Part shown: positions 49,499 through 62,143 of the stretch, one piece after another
Numbering within the stretch: position 1 is the stretch's first letter
How the letters are laid out: each line of letters opens with the position of its first letter
Source of the DNA: Hydnum rufescens UP504
Lineage: Eukaryota; Basidiomycota; Agaricomycetes; Cantharellales; Hydnaceae
Direction of reading: 5' to 3'
DNA length: 64,000 bases
Assembly (NCBI GenBank): GCA_014904985.1
Contig: MU128925.1
Coordinates: 165,365 to 229,364 of the forward strand
Program-made: the position numbers and the translations under genes
Notes under the pieces: generated by a model
Told to the model about the DNA's origin: nothing
What the model saw: the letters and a program-made list of their open reading frames with translations, nothing else
Databases searched by the model: none

Positions 49499-49635
49499 AG
49501 CTTGTTCAGGTCGTAGTCAAGGCCAGCAAGAGGCACCAGAGGGGAGGCACCAGGGTAGAGTCTAGCTCCAAGGATGTAACATTGGTGGTCCGGGAATTCC
49601 CGAGTTCAGTTTTAGTCCGCCTCGTAGTCACGGTC

Positions 49636-51858
49636 ATGTCAGTGAACATCTATAGCGATGAGGTGCGGTGCCTTTTTTTGCATGTCTAACCGTTCTAGCT
49701 GATGATTTTCGCGTCCCTTCAAAGGCTACGGGTTCGTGAACCCCTTGTTCGAGAGAATTCAGTCTGACGAACTTGTCATAGAGGAACGTGCCGAATCTGC
49801 GCGCCTTTCGAGCTTTGTAGGCGGTATCGCCGTAGGGGACGTCGTGAAATCAACGCTGGGTCCAAAAGGAATGAACAAGATCCTTCAATCTTCCGCTTCA
49901 GGGGACGTCAATGTCACCAATGACGGCGCCACTATTTTGAAATCAATTCACATCGACAATGCAGCAGCTAAAATTCTTGTCAACATTTCCAAAGTTCAAG
50001 ATGACGAAATAGGAGATGGAACGACGAGCGTCTGCGTGTTAGCTGCTGAGCTGCTCCGTGAGGCGGAGAAATTGATAATGACAAAAGTACACCCCCAAAC
50101 TATTGTGGATGGGTACCGTATTGGGAGTACAGCAGCTCTAGAAGCACTCAAATTAGCGGCCATTGATCATGGGTGTGTTATCTAAATCGTTCGCCAGGAT
50201 TACTTCTCATGATTCGTTTGTAGTTCGGATCCTACAAGATTCCGCGATGACCTTTTCAATATTGCTCGGACAACCTTGTCTTCCAAAGTTCTTTCGCAAG
50301 ATAAGGACTACTTTGCAAATCTTGCTGTTGATGCTGTTTTGCGCTTGCAAGTGAGTTAATTCTAGTGCATGTCTGGATTGCGTGTTATAACATTTGTCAG
50401 GGTTCAACCGATCTAGAACACATCCAGATCATCAAGAAAGTTGGGGGGAAGTTGACCGATTCATATCTTGATGAAGGTGGTTCCAAAACTTTGGCCCGCG
50501 GTGGCCGCCACTCATCACCTTCTGTGTTTCAGGATTTATTTTAGATAAACAAATAGGGACAAACTGCCCTAAACGCATCGAAAACGCCAAAATCCTCATC
50601 GCCAATACTTGTGAGCTCTCGAAATCCTAGTCATGTTCTCTATCGCAATCTAACCGACGCCCACACTAGCAATGGACACGGACAAAATCAAGATCTTCGG
50701 CGCTCGTGTCAAAGTGGACGGGACAGGGAAGTTGGCCGAACTTGAGCGTGCCGAGAAGGTTCGTCAGGCAGCCTCGTTCAGATCTGTGTAAGATGCCTTA
50801 ACACTACTACAGGAGAAAATGAAGGCCAAGGTCGAGGCCATCGCCTCGCATGGTATCACTTGCTTTGTGAACAGGCAGCTCATTTACAACTACCCCGAGT
50901 CCCTCCTATCCGAGAAAGGCATCATGTGCATCGAGCATGCGGATTTCGAAGGCGTTGAACGATTGTCCCTCGTCACCGGCGGCGAAATCGCAAGCACATT
51001 TGACAGACCTGATCTTGTGAAGCTTGGGCACTGCGATCTCATTGAGGAGATCATGATTGGAGAGGATAAGGTATGTCAAATATTCTCGTTGTCCTAATTT
51101 TCTATCGCGACATGTCCTCACTACTGTTTGTGATATAGCTTATCAAGTTCTCGGGCGTTGCAGCTGGTCAAGCGTGCACAGTTGTGTTGCGAGGGTCGAC
51201 GAATCAAATGGTGGACGAGGCAGAGCGCTCCTTGCATGACGCCCTTTCTGTCCTTTCACAGACTGTGAAGGAAACCCGGATAGTGCTGGGTGGCGGCTGC
51301 TCCGAAATGCTCATGAGCAATGCAGCCGAAGAGGCAGCGAGGAAAGTATCTGGCAAGAAGGCTATTGCCGTGGAGGCTTTCGCAAGGGCTTTACGGCAGG
51401 TTAGTATCCATATCCTTTTTCAGTGATGAGTTGCAACTCTAGGCCAATTCCCGACGTCACAGATTCCTGTCATCCTCGCGGATAACGCTGGGTTTGACTC
51501 TTCCGATCTGACTGCTCGATTACGAGCAGCGCATTACGAGGGCCGCTCAGACTCCGGACTGGGTAAGTATCCTTTTTTCCCCTGCACTCTCGACCCGAGG
51601 GTTAACATCATCGTTCTGTGCTAGACATGGACCTCGGGACAATTGCGTCCATGAAAACTTTGGGAATCACGGAGAGCTACAAGCTCAAAAGGCAGGTGGT
51701 CCTGAGCGCCAGCGAGGCGGCAGAAATGATCGTACGGTGCGTCCACGCAGGGTCCGTCCCCAGTGCATCATAATAATACTTACATTTGTTGGGTTTGGTG
51801 GTGATCCAGAGTCGATACGATCTTGCGTTCTGCCCCAAGGAAACGCGAGGGTGTCTAG
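49636..51858 (+). CDS. CCT2: CCT2, T-complex protein 1 subunit beta
   Basis: Beta subunit of the eukaryotic chaperonin TRiC/CCT, which folds actin and tubulin. The first exon encodes MSVNIYSDE. The group II chaperonin blocks follow: [50 protein letters not shown], the ATP site [97 protein letters not shown] and [56 protein letters not shown] and [13 protein letters not shown]. It ends [15 protein letters not shown] with TAG at 51856-51858. Sequence details ([24 protein letters not shown]) identify the beta subunit. Its substrate actin is encoded in the same window, which is probably coincidence. Confidence 0.96.
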
Positions 51859-52117
51859 TTCTTTCATTCGCGCACACTTTGTACAATTCACTTAATGAGA
51901 CATGGAAGGCCCCATCTAATCGTTGCGATCTTAATGATAATGGCGTGCATCACTTCTTGCAACACGTCGTTGCCCCACACACACGGCGTCTAGAATTGGG
52001 GCAAGCCCAAGGCAAAAACAGAATCTACTCCCGAGGAAAGGCATCACACGCGTGTCTAAGAAACACTTCACAAGAAGCCACCAGGCAACTCCTGGGGAAA
52101 ATGACAAACAAAAAAAA

Positions 52118-54560
52118 TCACTTGGCATTGTGAGAGAGATCGCCAACGGGTTGGGACTCGGCCGGGCGCTCTGCGTATTCCAACATAGCCTTGATATGTT
52201 CGCGGCGAAGCCAACGATCCTCAGGGGTCACATACCAAGTCACGATCGCAATGAGCGTAACCGCGCCGAAAATAACCCCAGCCTACGCACAGTATTGGAT
52301 CGTGAGTTAGGCAAGGCACTGATCCAAGACAGATAAAACGTGAATACGGACGAAGTTGAGTGTCTGCGCAGTTACCGGAAACGTGAAGGGCGACACGTAG
52401 ACCTGAAGATAAAACAATGATGAGGCACCAGCAGGCCAAACTAGTGCCAAACCAAACTAACCGCAACAAGGAATCCATTCCAAAGAACGGCAGAGATGTA
52501 GAAGGGGATTTTGAATTTGCCTAGGCCAAATCGCGAGCTCTTGAAGTCGTACGGAGTTTGGGTCAACCGGAGTAATGCGATGAGCCCATAGGCCGCGACA
52601 GTTGGGACACCTCCGGCGGAGATGAGAGAGGTAAACGCAACGGAGCTGGGGAGGATCGTGCAGAGGAGGAGCACACCGAATACACCCATGACGGTGACAG
52701 CATTCTGGGGCTGACCCTGGGCGGTGACTTGTCCAACCCAATGAGAGCCGGGAAGAACTCCATCCCGAGCGATGGCAAATATAAGGCGAGATGCTGCAAG
52801 AATCGCAATGCTGGTATTCTGGCGGAGGGTGTAAGTAATGACATCCTGAACGATGGAAGCACAAGTAGACCAACAAGAACGAGGCCGAGAACAGCAATGA
52901 CAGTCATTACCACCGCTCCACCTTTACCCAAGGCAAGCGCATATATCTGGACGAATGGCTGTGGTGCACCTAGAGTGAGCCACAGATCGATAGGCGGGGT
53001 GCAAAAGAGGAAGAGGATGATCGTTATGAACGACAGGATCCCCGTGGCAATGGCACTGCTAAGGATGCCACGTGCGGCAACGACGCTAGCATTTTTGGTC
53101 TCTTCGGCAATATGGCCAGATGCATCAAATCCTACGAGAGTCCCGGAGGTGAAAAGGAAAGAGAGCATCCAGTTCCAGACAGGAGGGGCACCAGTGCCAT
53201 TGTCTAGGTAGGGACTTTATTAATAAGGACAACGCAGGTGCAGAAAGTAACTGACTAGTTGTCAAGAAGGCATCATGGGCGGACCTAAAACCGTATGACT
53301 TTGAGACGCCGATCGGGAGCCATATCATGTTGAGAAGAAAATCGACGGCCATCACGCCCAGTGTGAACTTGAACACATTGGAGTACCAGCGGGCTATTGA
53401 CATTTCATGATAAGCAAGCGTATAGTGAAGCAATTGAACGACTCACGGGGAAGAAAGTTCATGGAAATTGAAATGAGAAATATTCCTTCAGAGACGGCCC
53501 AGACAATTGCGCGCCATTTGATATTTCCGTTATTGATCCCACCAGAGATGTCGATATCAAAGACAGGTAAGAGCGAAACCAAGTAGTTTGCAGTAGTCTT
53601 GAATTTATATAATAAGGATGTGTCAGAGGCTTTGGGGACTGGATTCCAGCGCGTACCTGACTGTTTCCAGCAGCAAAGGTCATCCAAGCGGTAGCAGTCC
53701 AGAAGGAAACGATAAAGGCGATGAATCGTGCATATTTTGGACCTGCAGCCTCTGCAGCCCATATGTAAATGGACCCGCTGAGTGGGAGGGCAGAGCAAAT
53801 CTCCGCCAGCACGGCAGCGCTTATCCACATAAATATCATCGTGATGACGTAAGAGGACCTAAGGGGGAAAAATACATGAACAGTGGCCAGTTGCCATGGG
53901 CTTCGGGCCCACCACATGGCCGCCGGGCCGCCGGCAAGTATGCCGAGGAAGAAAACGGATCTGGCAACCAATCATTGCCTAAAACGGCACGTATTGTACG
54001 CAGCGAACGGGCGCACCGGACTCCGCCAATGAAATCCAGAGCGCAAAAGCTAGCGGCGAAGCTCTCCAGTTGATGCCATGTTCGATGCAGAGACTGTAAA
54101 GGATGCAAGAATGAGAAGTTGAAGTGGAACTGAGAGGTACGACGGCCACCTTTTTATATCCCAGAGAATTCTTCAACACGAAACAAATAAAAGGGGTCAG
54201 TACAAGAACAATCGAGCCCCGCTCAACCGTCAGTTGAACGGGACAAGATGTGTGGGCGACACGATTGGCTTCCCTCCGCAGATTTCGATCTGATCAGGTA
54301 ACTCGCGGTATGATCTCAATCCCGCACTGCTTGCTCCTGGCGACAAGATCTCCCCGCCCGAGAAAAGGGGGAGGCCATCACCGGAGGGTTGCACGCAAGG
54401 ATACCCGCAGCCAAACCTCGTGCACTTCACAGAAGGAGGATGACGTTACCGATCGCACTATTCCTGCGTTCAAGGCCATCCATCGTGCTCCTCATAGACG
54501 CGGAAAGATTACCAGTTGCACTTCGTCGAAATCCACGGATGATGCTGGTGTCGAAACCAT
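52118..54560 (-). CDS. APC-superfamily amino acid/choline-type permease
   Basis: Plasma-membrane transporter with about 12 membrane spans, of the fungal GABA/choline permease group. Clear parts: LESFAASFCALDFIGGVR, SVFFLGILAGGPAAMWWA, AVLAEICSALPLSGSIYIWA, AEAAGPKYARFIAFIVSFWT then ATAWMTFAAGNSQTTANYL, SGTLVGFDASGHIAEETKNA (the conserved F-GFD-x-SGH-AEET motif), FIFAIARDG-like segment LIFAIARDGVLPGSHWVG and AGVIFGAVTLIAIVTWYVTP. The end reads GDLSHNAK with TGA at 52118-52120. The start is least certain: MVSTPASSVDFDEVQL at 54560 fits the family, but it needs a long intron (about 350 bp) to reach LGYKK. Substrate cannot be told from sequence. Converges with CCT2. Confidence 0.85.
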
Positions 54561-57023
54561 CTTGACGGTAGAAGGGGAGAGCGTGTGTATGTGTATGTGT
54601 GTGATTCCGGATTTATATACCGCAAGCGGAGGGAGAGTGTCACAAGTGACATCCGTTGCAGTACATTCCCGTAGTTCGCGTTTAGAGTGACTCCAGCCCA
54701 ACTTGGCTTCGAGTCAAATTTAGGGCACAATAAGTATTGGAATCATGCACATCAAGCTTAGTCCCACCCCAGCTTTCCATCGCCATCAATCCGTCAAGGC
54801 AAGGCAAGTTCCTGCCATCTCCTTACGCCCTTCAATTGGCCTGCCATTGATGACCTTAAGCCTCTCGATAAGAAAACCCATTTCCAGTCATTGCTGATCT
54901 CGGCCCCGATTAGGTTCGGAGTGGGGTTCAGAAAACTGGTGTGACCTATGACTGGGGCTTACAAGGGCAGGAACGCGAGCCTCTAGCCCAAGCTCCTACT
55001 TGTCGGTGTTGCATGAATCCATAAGTACAAACAGTTGATCCAGAACACTTTTGCGGCAATATATTAATGCATACACTACAGTCGATTTAGTCAAGACTTC
55101 GGAGATATGCCGAAGTCAACGAAAGTCGTCGCCCGAAGTCAAGCCGAAGTCGGCTTGCAGTTTCCTACTATTCCCATACTGTGCCTACTCCTTCAGGGCC
55201 GGGCTGCCCTCGGCTAAGCATTATTTCCGCAACTCCGCTTGATGTGCTCGCTTCCCGGACAGGGTGCTTCGGGGCGACTTCTGGGTGACTCGACCCGACT
55301 TCCAACACCACTCTCGCCAATATGGTATCACCAGGAGACACAAGTTAACTAGATGTGGATAACCGGTGAATGTGGGGGGAAGGCACCTGCAATGAACCGA
55401 ATGCGGACTCAGGCTAGTATCCTGGAGTTTTACTGTGGCTCGGTTCCAGGTGCTCAGAGCCGGGCTCAATTCGAGAGCACTTGGGACTCCTTGAACGCTT
55501 TCGATTGTTTGGGGGGGGTTGGTTGCTGCCCTCCGCCCAGGACATGTCGGCATTTGAGACTCTGAAGCTAATGTCTACATACTGAATGGGGTTATCTATC
55601 GCCGGGAATCCTGGTTGGGGGAACCAACGAGAGCCGGTGTCCCATCCCGACCGAACTGAATGGTCTACGAAATTGGTGTTCGTGACGCCTTTTCGGGTGG
55701 AGAGACTCCAGTTTCTGGCTCCCTTTTTGGCGGGGCTCTCGTTTCTACTCTCACTCCGGATGTGGCCTATCTTTCTGATCTAGGTGCTTGGCCGTTTGGT
55801 CTTGAGACAAGAATACTAGAGACGGCCTATTCCATGGGTCAAATCATTGGATGTTCTCCCTGAGCAAGCGAAGACGACGTCAAGGGCTTCGGACGTATTA
55901 CCCAATGTCGGTGTTCATCGCAGGAGATTTGGCCCTCGTTGTCTGTGACTCTTCCGAGACCCAGCCCATCGAAGTCGAAATACATTCTCGAAGATCTGTC
56001 GTCCCTTAGTCTCCACACCGTCGTCTCAAGGACTCTATGGGCTTCAGGCCGATTGGCTCAATTTAATTATGGAAGCCTATTTCGACAGCCCCGAATGATT
56101 GTTGTTTCCCAATTCCAGTCAGTGTTAGACTCCTGTCTACTTCAGTGTATCATAACAGACAGGTGACGTCGGTGGTTCGAGCTCTCAATAGTAGTGCCAT
56201 ATTCACAAACTTTTCGAGCCTCAAGGGTGATTAGGAGTATAATGTGCTTCTCCTGCCGTCGGCCGTCCCCTACCACCCCGAAGACAAGTATAAAAGGGTC
56301 TCAATGCTGCGGGACCGCCAGCAATTGAAGTTGAGAACATTAGTATAGAGAGCAGTGAGAAGACCCCCATGGATTCTGTTGCCGAGCTAGTCGCATCCGC
56401 ACCTGACATTATCCCCTGGTCCATCACAGGATGCAGCAGCTCTCGGCAGCATCGTATTTCTAGAAAACGACTTGGAGAGATGGTCTCAGCGCAATGTTCA
56501 CGCCTCTTCTTCCCTCGTGATTAAACAGAAAAAAAAAAATTCCAGGTCCCCCTTGGTTATTGAGCGATCTACGCGTTTCATTGGCACGCTCCCGCATAGA
56601 CAAATGAAGGAAGGACCAAAGTACGATTCAAGAGGGTCGTGTGGAGATGCCTTCCTCTGATAATATGTATCGTATCTGGTAGTTCGAACTCACGGTGGGA
56701 GTAAACTTGGGCACAAGAAGGTGGAGAATGGTAGAACTTGCCTTGTTCCAACCCAGATCCAAACTATAATCACTGCCCCTTTTGTCTTACTGACAATCTC
56801 TCGGATATGCTCCAAGTCCAAGCTCTCCTTGTGGGAGGAAGCCTTCTACATCTCTATTGAATGCTATCACTCCTGTCGACATCAAAGGATGACTACCCGC
56901 TCCTATCCAAAAATGCTCAAGATCCAGTGTTTCCCACTAGATATGCTGCAGAGTGGATTTGTGGATTTGGCTGGTGACTTTGCCAAGGAAGAACAAAAGA
57001 TGTTCTAAATAATATAATACCAC
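54561..57023. other. 2.5-kb region without a recognisable gene
   Basis: Holds the permease promoter at its left end and the 3' end of the NACHT-WD40 gene at its right. Short frames at 55660-55863, 55939-56166 and 56721-57008 (plus) show no known motif. Four copies of CGAAGTC occur within 55120-55152. A run of nine A at about 56529-56539 is present. It may include decayed mobile-element or gene fragments, but nothing can be named. Confidence 0.4.
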
Positions 57024-60000
57024 CTATGAGGGTGTCACTACATCTTTGAGTCTATCTATAAATGGATGATCTTGAGGATCCACAATTATAACATGACCGT
57101 CCCTACATCCAACTACAAGTCTGAATTGATGGGGTCCACTGAATACCTGGACTGTAGTGTTTGGAGAGTAATGTGGAGGGATATAGCAGATGTGGGCAGC
57201 ATTATTGCCATGGGAGGAGGAAAGGGCCTGGATCCAGTTACCCACTCTAGACCACACAGGTGAACTGAGGTTTACACTGGGGAGAAAGGTCTCAGGAATG
57301 GAGGAGGCAGAGAGTGATTGAGATTTTGAGATGCCAAATCCCATGTAAAGGTCTCTCTATGAGTTCGGCAGATGAAGGTGTGACCATCTGGGGAAAAAGC
57401 AACAGGTTGAATTGGAGGTGAACGGATTTCAAAGCCTGCAATGCATGTGCCTGATATGGCATCCCACACACATAGAGTACGGTCATGGGAGTGTGACACA
57501 AGCCATAAACCATCAGGTGAAAATACAACTGAGCAAACCCCACGAGAATGGCCTTCAAGAGTTGCAATGTGCATGCCTGACAGGGCATCCCACAATCGCA
57601 AGGTATGATCCTGAGAGCTTGATACAAGCCGTAAACCATCAGGTGAAAATGCAACTGAGGTCACCCAATGAGAATGGCCCTGAAGTGTCACAATGTGCAC
57701 CCCTGTGATTGTATCCCACAAGCACAGGGTACCATCATGTGAGCCTGATACAAGCTTTGAACCATCAGGTGACAAAGCAACTGAGGCAACTGAACCTGAG
57801 TGGCCCTGAAGAGTTGGAAGAGTTGGAATATGTGTGCCTGACATGGCATCCCACAAGTGTAGAGTAGAATCTGCAGAGCCTGACAGAAGCCGTAAACCAT
57901 CAGGGGAAAATCCAACGGAGGTAACTGATTCCAAATGGCCGCAAAGAGCTCCAATGTGCATGCCTGACATTGTGTCCCATAAGCATATGGTGTTGTCACG
58001 TGATCCAGATACAAGCCGTAAACTGTTGGGTGAAAATGCAACTGAAGTTACATGATCAGAATGGCCATGAAGTGTCATGTGGTGCATTCCTGATTTGGCA
58101 TCCCACAAGCACAGGGTAGAATCCCAAGACCCTGATGCAAGCCATAGACCATCCAGTGAAAATGCAACTGAGGCAACTGACTTATGATGGGCTTGAAGAG
58201 TTGTAATGTGCCCATGTGACATGACATCCCACAAGCATAGGGTGTTATCACATGAGCCTGATACAAGCCGTAAGCTGTCAGGTGAAAAGGCAATTGACAT
58301 GACCCAATCGGAATGGCCTTGAAGACTTGCAATGTGGGTGCTTGACATGGCATCCCACAGGTGTATGGTATGATCAGATGAGGCTGATGCAAGCCATAAA
58401 CCATCAGGTGAAAATGCCACTGAGGTAATCCAAGCAGAATGGCCTTGAAGAGTTCCAATGTGTGTGCCTGATATGGCATCCCACAAGCATAGGTTACAAT
58501 CATATGAGGCTGATGCAAGCCGTGAACCATCAGGTGAAAAAGCAATTGAGGTGACCCAATGAGAATGGCCTTGAAGTGTTGCAATGTGCACCCCTGACAT
58601 CGCATCCCATAAGCATAGGGAACAATCTTGGGAGCCGGACGCGAGCCGCAGACCATCCGGTGAAAATGCAGCCGAGAGAACCGGACCAGAATGGCCGATC
58701 AACGTGCTCAAGGTCTGCGGCCATTGGGCCTCCACACCCTGCAGTACCCGGATACAGCTCTTCATATCTTTCGAATATGTCTTGTACAGTGTAGTGTCAT
58801 ATGGTGTAAATGCCAATGCAGAATGATATACTTGCAGTGCACTCGCCCGTATCACTTCACTGTGAGTGAGAATGAATCGATGGGCATCGGCCAGCATAGT
58901 AATCAGAGCCGGCTCGCACTTCGAATCTCTCTGTCATCCAAGTTATTCCACAATCAATTGCCGATCTGACGTCCAATAGTGGCTGCACTTACCGCCCACC
59001 GGCACGCCGCTTCTATCGAGGTCACCGCACTATACACGCTCCCAATTAGGCTCATTGCTTCAAACCACATCAGAATGGACCGCATCGAAAATCTCTCCAG
59101 TGCTTCCACCATTCGCTCCTCCCCCAATTCCACACGCGACAAGTGTGATGCCCAATACCTGCATGCATACTGCACTTCCGCCGACAGTGCCACCCTCACT
59201 TTCTCCTCCAATCCCTCCACTTCACTGTTCAAAAGAGACACATCCGAGATCCCTGCGATGTCCTGCCTCAAGAATGTTGCCATAAGCTCGAAGCAGCGCA
59301 ACGCGTGCCGTAGTTCTTGATCCGGTACAGCGACAATTACGAATTCGCGGATAGAGCATCGTGAGGGATCGGTAATGAAGTCACGAAATGAAGGATGATA
59401 AATACGAGGGGCCTCGTCCGGAGTAGAAGGAGGGATGATAACAGAACGAAGGTGATCGAGAGCGGTGTCAACGTTGTCCAGTGTACACTGGACAAACTGT
59501 GCCAATGAGCCCAGCGGGAGAGGTTGCCGAAGCAACACGATACTACCCACCACCGTTTGAAACCATTTCACGATCGGTTTACGGTCAGAATCCGAGAGCG
59601 AGTTCCGAAGGACCCCAACGTATAAGCTGTCCAGCTGCGAGTATGGTGTTGCCTCCGATTCCTTGCTGAGCTGTGTATCCAGTATAAGGCGTAAATGTCC
59701 ACGAGGATCTCGAACACGACTGTCGCCAATGAATCGGATCGATGTGGCCGCATAAATGAACAGCTTCCCAGATTTCTCAACCAATGCATCGATTTCTCCA
59801 TCGGTCCAATCTCTGATACCACGAAGCCCCAATTTCTTGGGAATCTCCCTTAGTTCAGATCGAATGTAAAGCCGGAGGTCTTCCTCGATCACCGAGGCCT
59901 CAATATCGTGAAGAATTGTCTTCGCGAGATTCCTGGCCTCACGGAACAACAAGGAGATGTGCGGTTCTGGACGACTGGTAATTAAGATACGAAGGAAAGG

Positions 60001-61257
60001 TAGTCGTGAAGCGTGAGCAAGCAGCAGTTGCAAAATCGTGGCGGCACCCTGTTCTTCACACTCGTCAAGTGCATCGAGCACGATAAGTATCGTCCGCCGA
60101 TACGAGTTGAGTTCGCCGAGGGGCTTCAAGATCAAACCCTCGAACTGAGCTAGCGGATTCTTGTGGCCCAACGTCGCATCTTGTTGTACAGCCTCCCCGA
60201 TGATGTTTTTGAACTCGTCATCCGCCTGTGCAAGTTGGAACGCAAGCGTCGAGAATACAAGGTTCGGATTGCGCAAAGGTGCGTCGCTGCGAGAAAAGAA
60301 GTAACTTCCTCCTAGCATTCTGCCCTTGTCTGCTCGTTCCGCCACTGTTTTGGCAATCGTCGACTTGCCGATTCCGGCCAGTCCAACCAGCCAGTATATA
60401 GGGGGCGTTCCGTTTTCCGTGCTCTCGAACCATGACATGATCTCGGCCAATATTGAAACACGAGTGCCTTCAAGGCATGACAGCGCGGCGTCCTCACGGC
60501 CAGAGTCATAGGCCGCGGAATCGGCACGAGGGAGAGACATCACCGCCGCAGATCGTTCTGTGAAACTGGACCTCAGCAAATTAGGGAAAGAATACTCGAA
60601 AGTGGAGGCATTCTTACCTCGGAGAAGTGATTCCTGTTCCCGGAAAAGCGTTTGGCTAAACTGTGCCGTTTACACTGGTCAAAAGGATGGAAGAGCGCAA
60701 ATATTGTGGATAAACACCTGAAAACGATCGAGGGCCGCCTTGAGGTTTTGGGAAAAAGAACGCAGATCGTGTTCATCATTCTCTCGTTCCAAGAGGCGAC
60801 GCACAATGCCTGTGGAAGATTTCGCATTCACACCCGATGAAATACGCTCCAAATCTCTAATTGATACGGCCTGCATGAGTGGAATATTCACATTATATAT
60901 CAAACTGTTGGCGCTCACTTCTTCAAAGTCTCCACGTCATCCTTAAGGCGAGATGAGATATTGTGTCTGTTCATTTTCGTCAGGGGCTCCAGAAGATGGG
61001 TTAAGTGTATCAAGTGATTTTCTAGCTCTAACAGCATCGAGCTGTTTCGGGAAGTTTTCTGGAAAAGGACAGTGAGTATGGATCCGAAACCAGAGGAGTT
61101 TGGCGCTCACATCGAATCCTTCAACGACGTCGAGGAGAATACTGATCACATCCTTAGCACCCGGGACAGGGATTGGGTCGAGGAGATGGCGGAGCGGCTG
61201 GAGGATCGCTAGCGAGACGCCTCTCGCAGTCTTCCCGGGCTTGAGGAATCGCTTCAT
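57024..61257 (-). CDS. NACHT-WD40 NLR-like receptor with helical HeLo/MLKL-like N-terminus
   Basis: STAND NTPase of the fungal NLR type, about 1,200 residues. Exons 1-3 (61257 to about 60720) encode a helical N-terminus (PVPGAKDVISILLDVVEGFD, then an amphipathic helix ending DDVETLKK, then DLERISSGVNAK and further helices). The NACHT domain (about 60510-59000) has the P-loop GLAGIGKST, the Walker B segment LIVLDALDEC and LRILITSRPEPHI. A GT-AG intron at about 58999-58925 joins RWA to CEPALITMLADAHRFILTHS. The C-terminus has ten clear WD40 repeats plus one degenerate one, each about 42 residues, with the pattern GHS-V-SVAFSPDGLRLASGS-D-T-CLWD. A 50-bp intron near 57290 joins to a final segment ending DHPFIDRLKDVVTPS. 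Presumed role: non-self recognition or regulated cell death. Confidence 0.9.
57373..58695 (-). repeat. Tandem 126-bp WD40-coding repeats (about ten units)
   Basis: Ten WD40 units in one exon are similar at the nucleotide level with a period of about 126 bp. Phrases such as CATCCCACAAGCATAG and AAACCATCAGGTGAAAATGC (plus strand) recur in most units. The constant parts encode AFSPDGLRL and CLWDA-SG; differences cluster between these blocks, for example HSHWVTS, HSAWITS, HSDWVMS and HHKSVAS. Confidence 0.85.
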
Positions 61258-62143
61258 CTGGGGATGTGTGGGTAGACGGAGGTGGATTTGCGAGGAGCAA
61301 ACGATGGAATGAGGGCAGATTTCCCTCTGATCTGTGGGGATGGGCAGATTGGAGATTTAATTAAATAAATAAGAAGACGACTTGCATCGACTTGCATCAC
61401 CTTGTATCGTCGTCATGGCCTAACTTTGCGGTAGTCATGCCAAGTTCCATTGAGCAAGTTTGACTTCATGAGTGTTATTGGACACACTGACCAAAGCCAT
61501 CCGCACGCTCTCGGTGTCCCTGTTAGGACGTGGTCAACATCGCCCGCCTCTGGCTCCGCCTCAACGCATCCGCAGCTTCAGCTGTTTACAGCTTGATGAC
61601 CCACCCTGGCGATAAACTTGATTTCAAGACCAATCGAAGCAGGGAACTATGTGGTTAATCACAGTGAACTCAGTCGCCATCGAGCAGACTAACTATGAAT
61701 TATATACCTAATAACCGTAAACCACAGAGTGGTTAAGTAGGCTGTATCAAGGCTGAGGGCAAGATGACTTCGCCTCAGTCACTATCGAGCGGATGCCCAG
61801 GTCTGGTTGAAGCAGGAAGAAGTTTCCCACGACCAAATCCAGTAGGGATAACGTGACACTGGATGCTAGTGCGCGTCCGCTATTACCTATTTAGGTTGTT
61901 CCTGTAGTTTGTGGCTTTCCTCAGACCTCTTTTATGACTACTGAGCACGGTGGTTGTTACTACACCTGAGCCAAAACCCCAGGTTATCCTCAATATCCGT
62001 CCTGATATACGAGACTGCAAGTTCCTTAGAAGTGCGAATACTGTATCGCCAATGTTTGCCAATCACTCAAAGCATACTCTTACTCTAGATGTTAATATGG
62101 GTCTACGAGGACGTACAGCTGTCCACGGGAGGGAGATCACCCA
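61258..62143. other. Intergenic stretch between ICP55 and the NACHT-WD40 gene
   Basis: About 890 bp. It should contain the receptor's promoter and the ICP55 3' end. Three tandem 10-bp units are seen at 61379-61408. No coding frame with recognisable content. Confidence 0.45.
61379..61408. repeat. Three tandem 10-bp units (GACTTGCATC-like)
   Basis: CTTGCATC, CTTGCATC and CTTGTATC are spaced exactly 10 bp apart, about 120 bp upstream of the NACHT-WD40 start codon. This matches one helical turn, so clustered factor binding on one DNA face is possible but unproven. Confidence 0.55.

Noticed and set aside
57270..57345. Frameshift at the C-terminus of the NACHT-WD40 gene
   Set aside because: The change of frame is explained by a 50-bp intron with a GTGTAA donor and a CCAG acceptor that joins the two frames exactly.
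58900..59010. Separate NACHT and WD40 genes because the open frames are disjoint
   Set aside because: A GT-AG intron joins RWA to CEPALITMLADAHRF in frame, giving the usual linker of this family.
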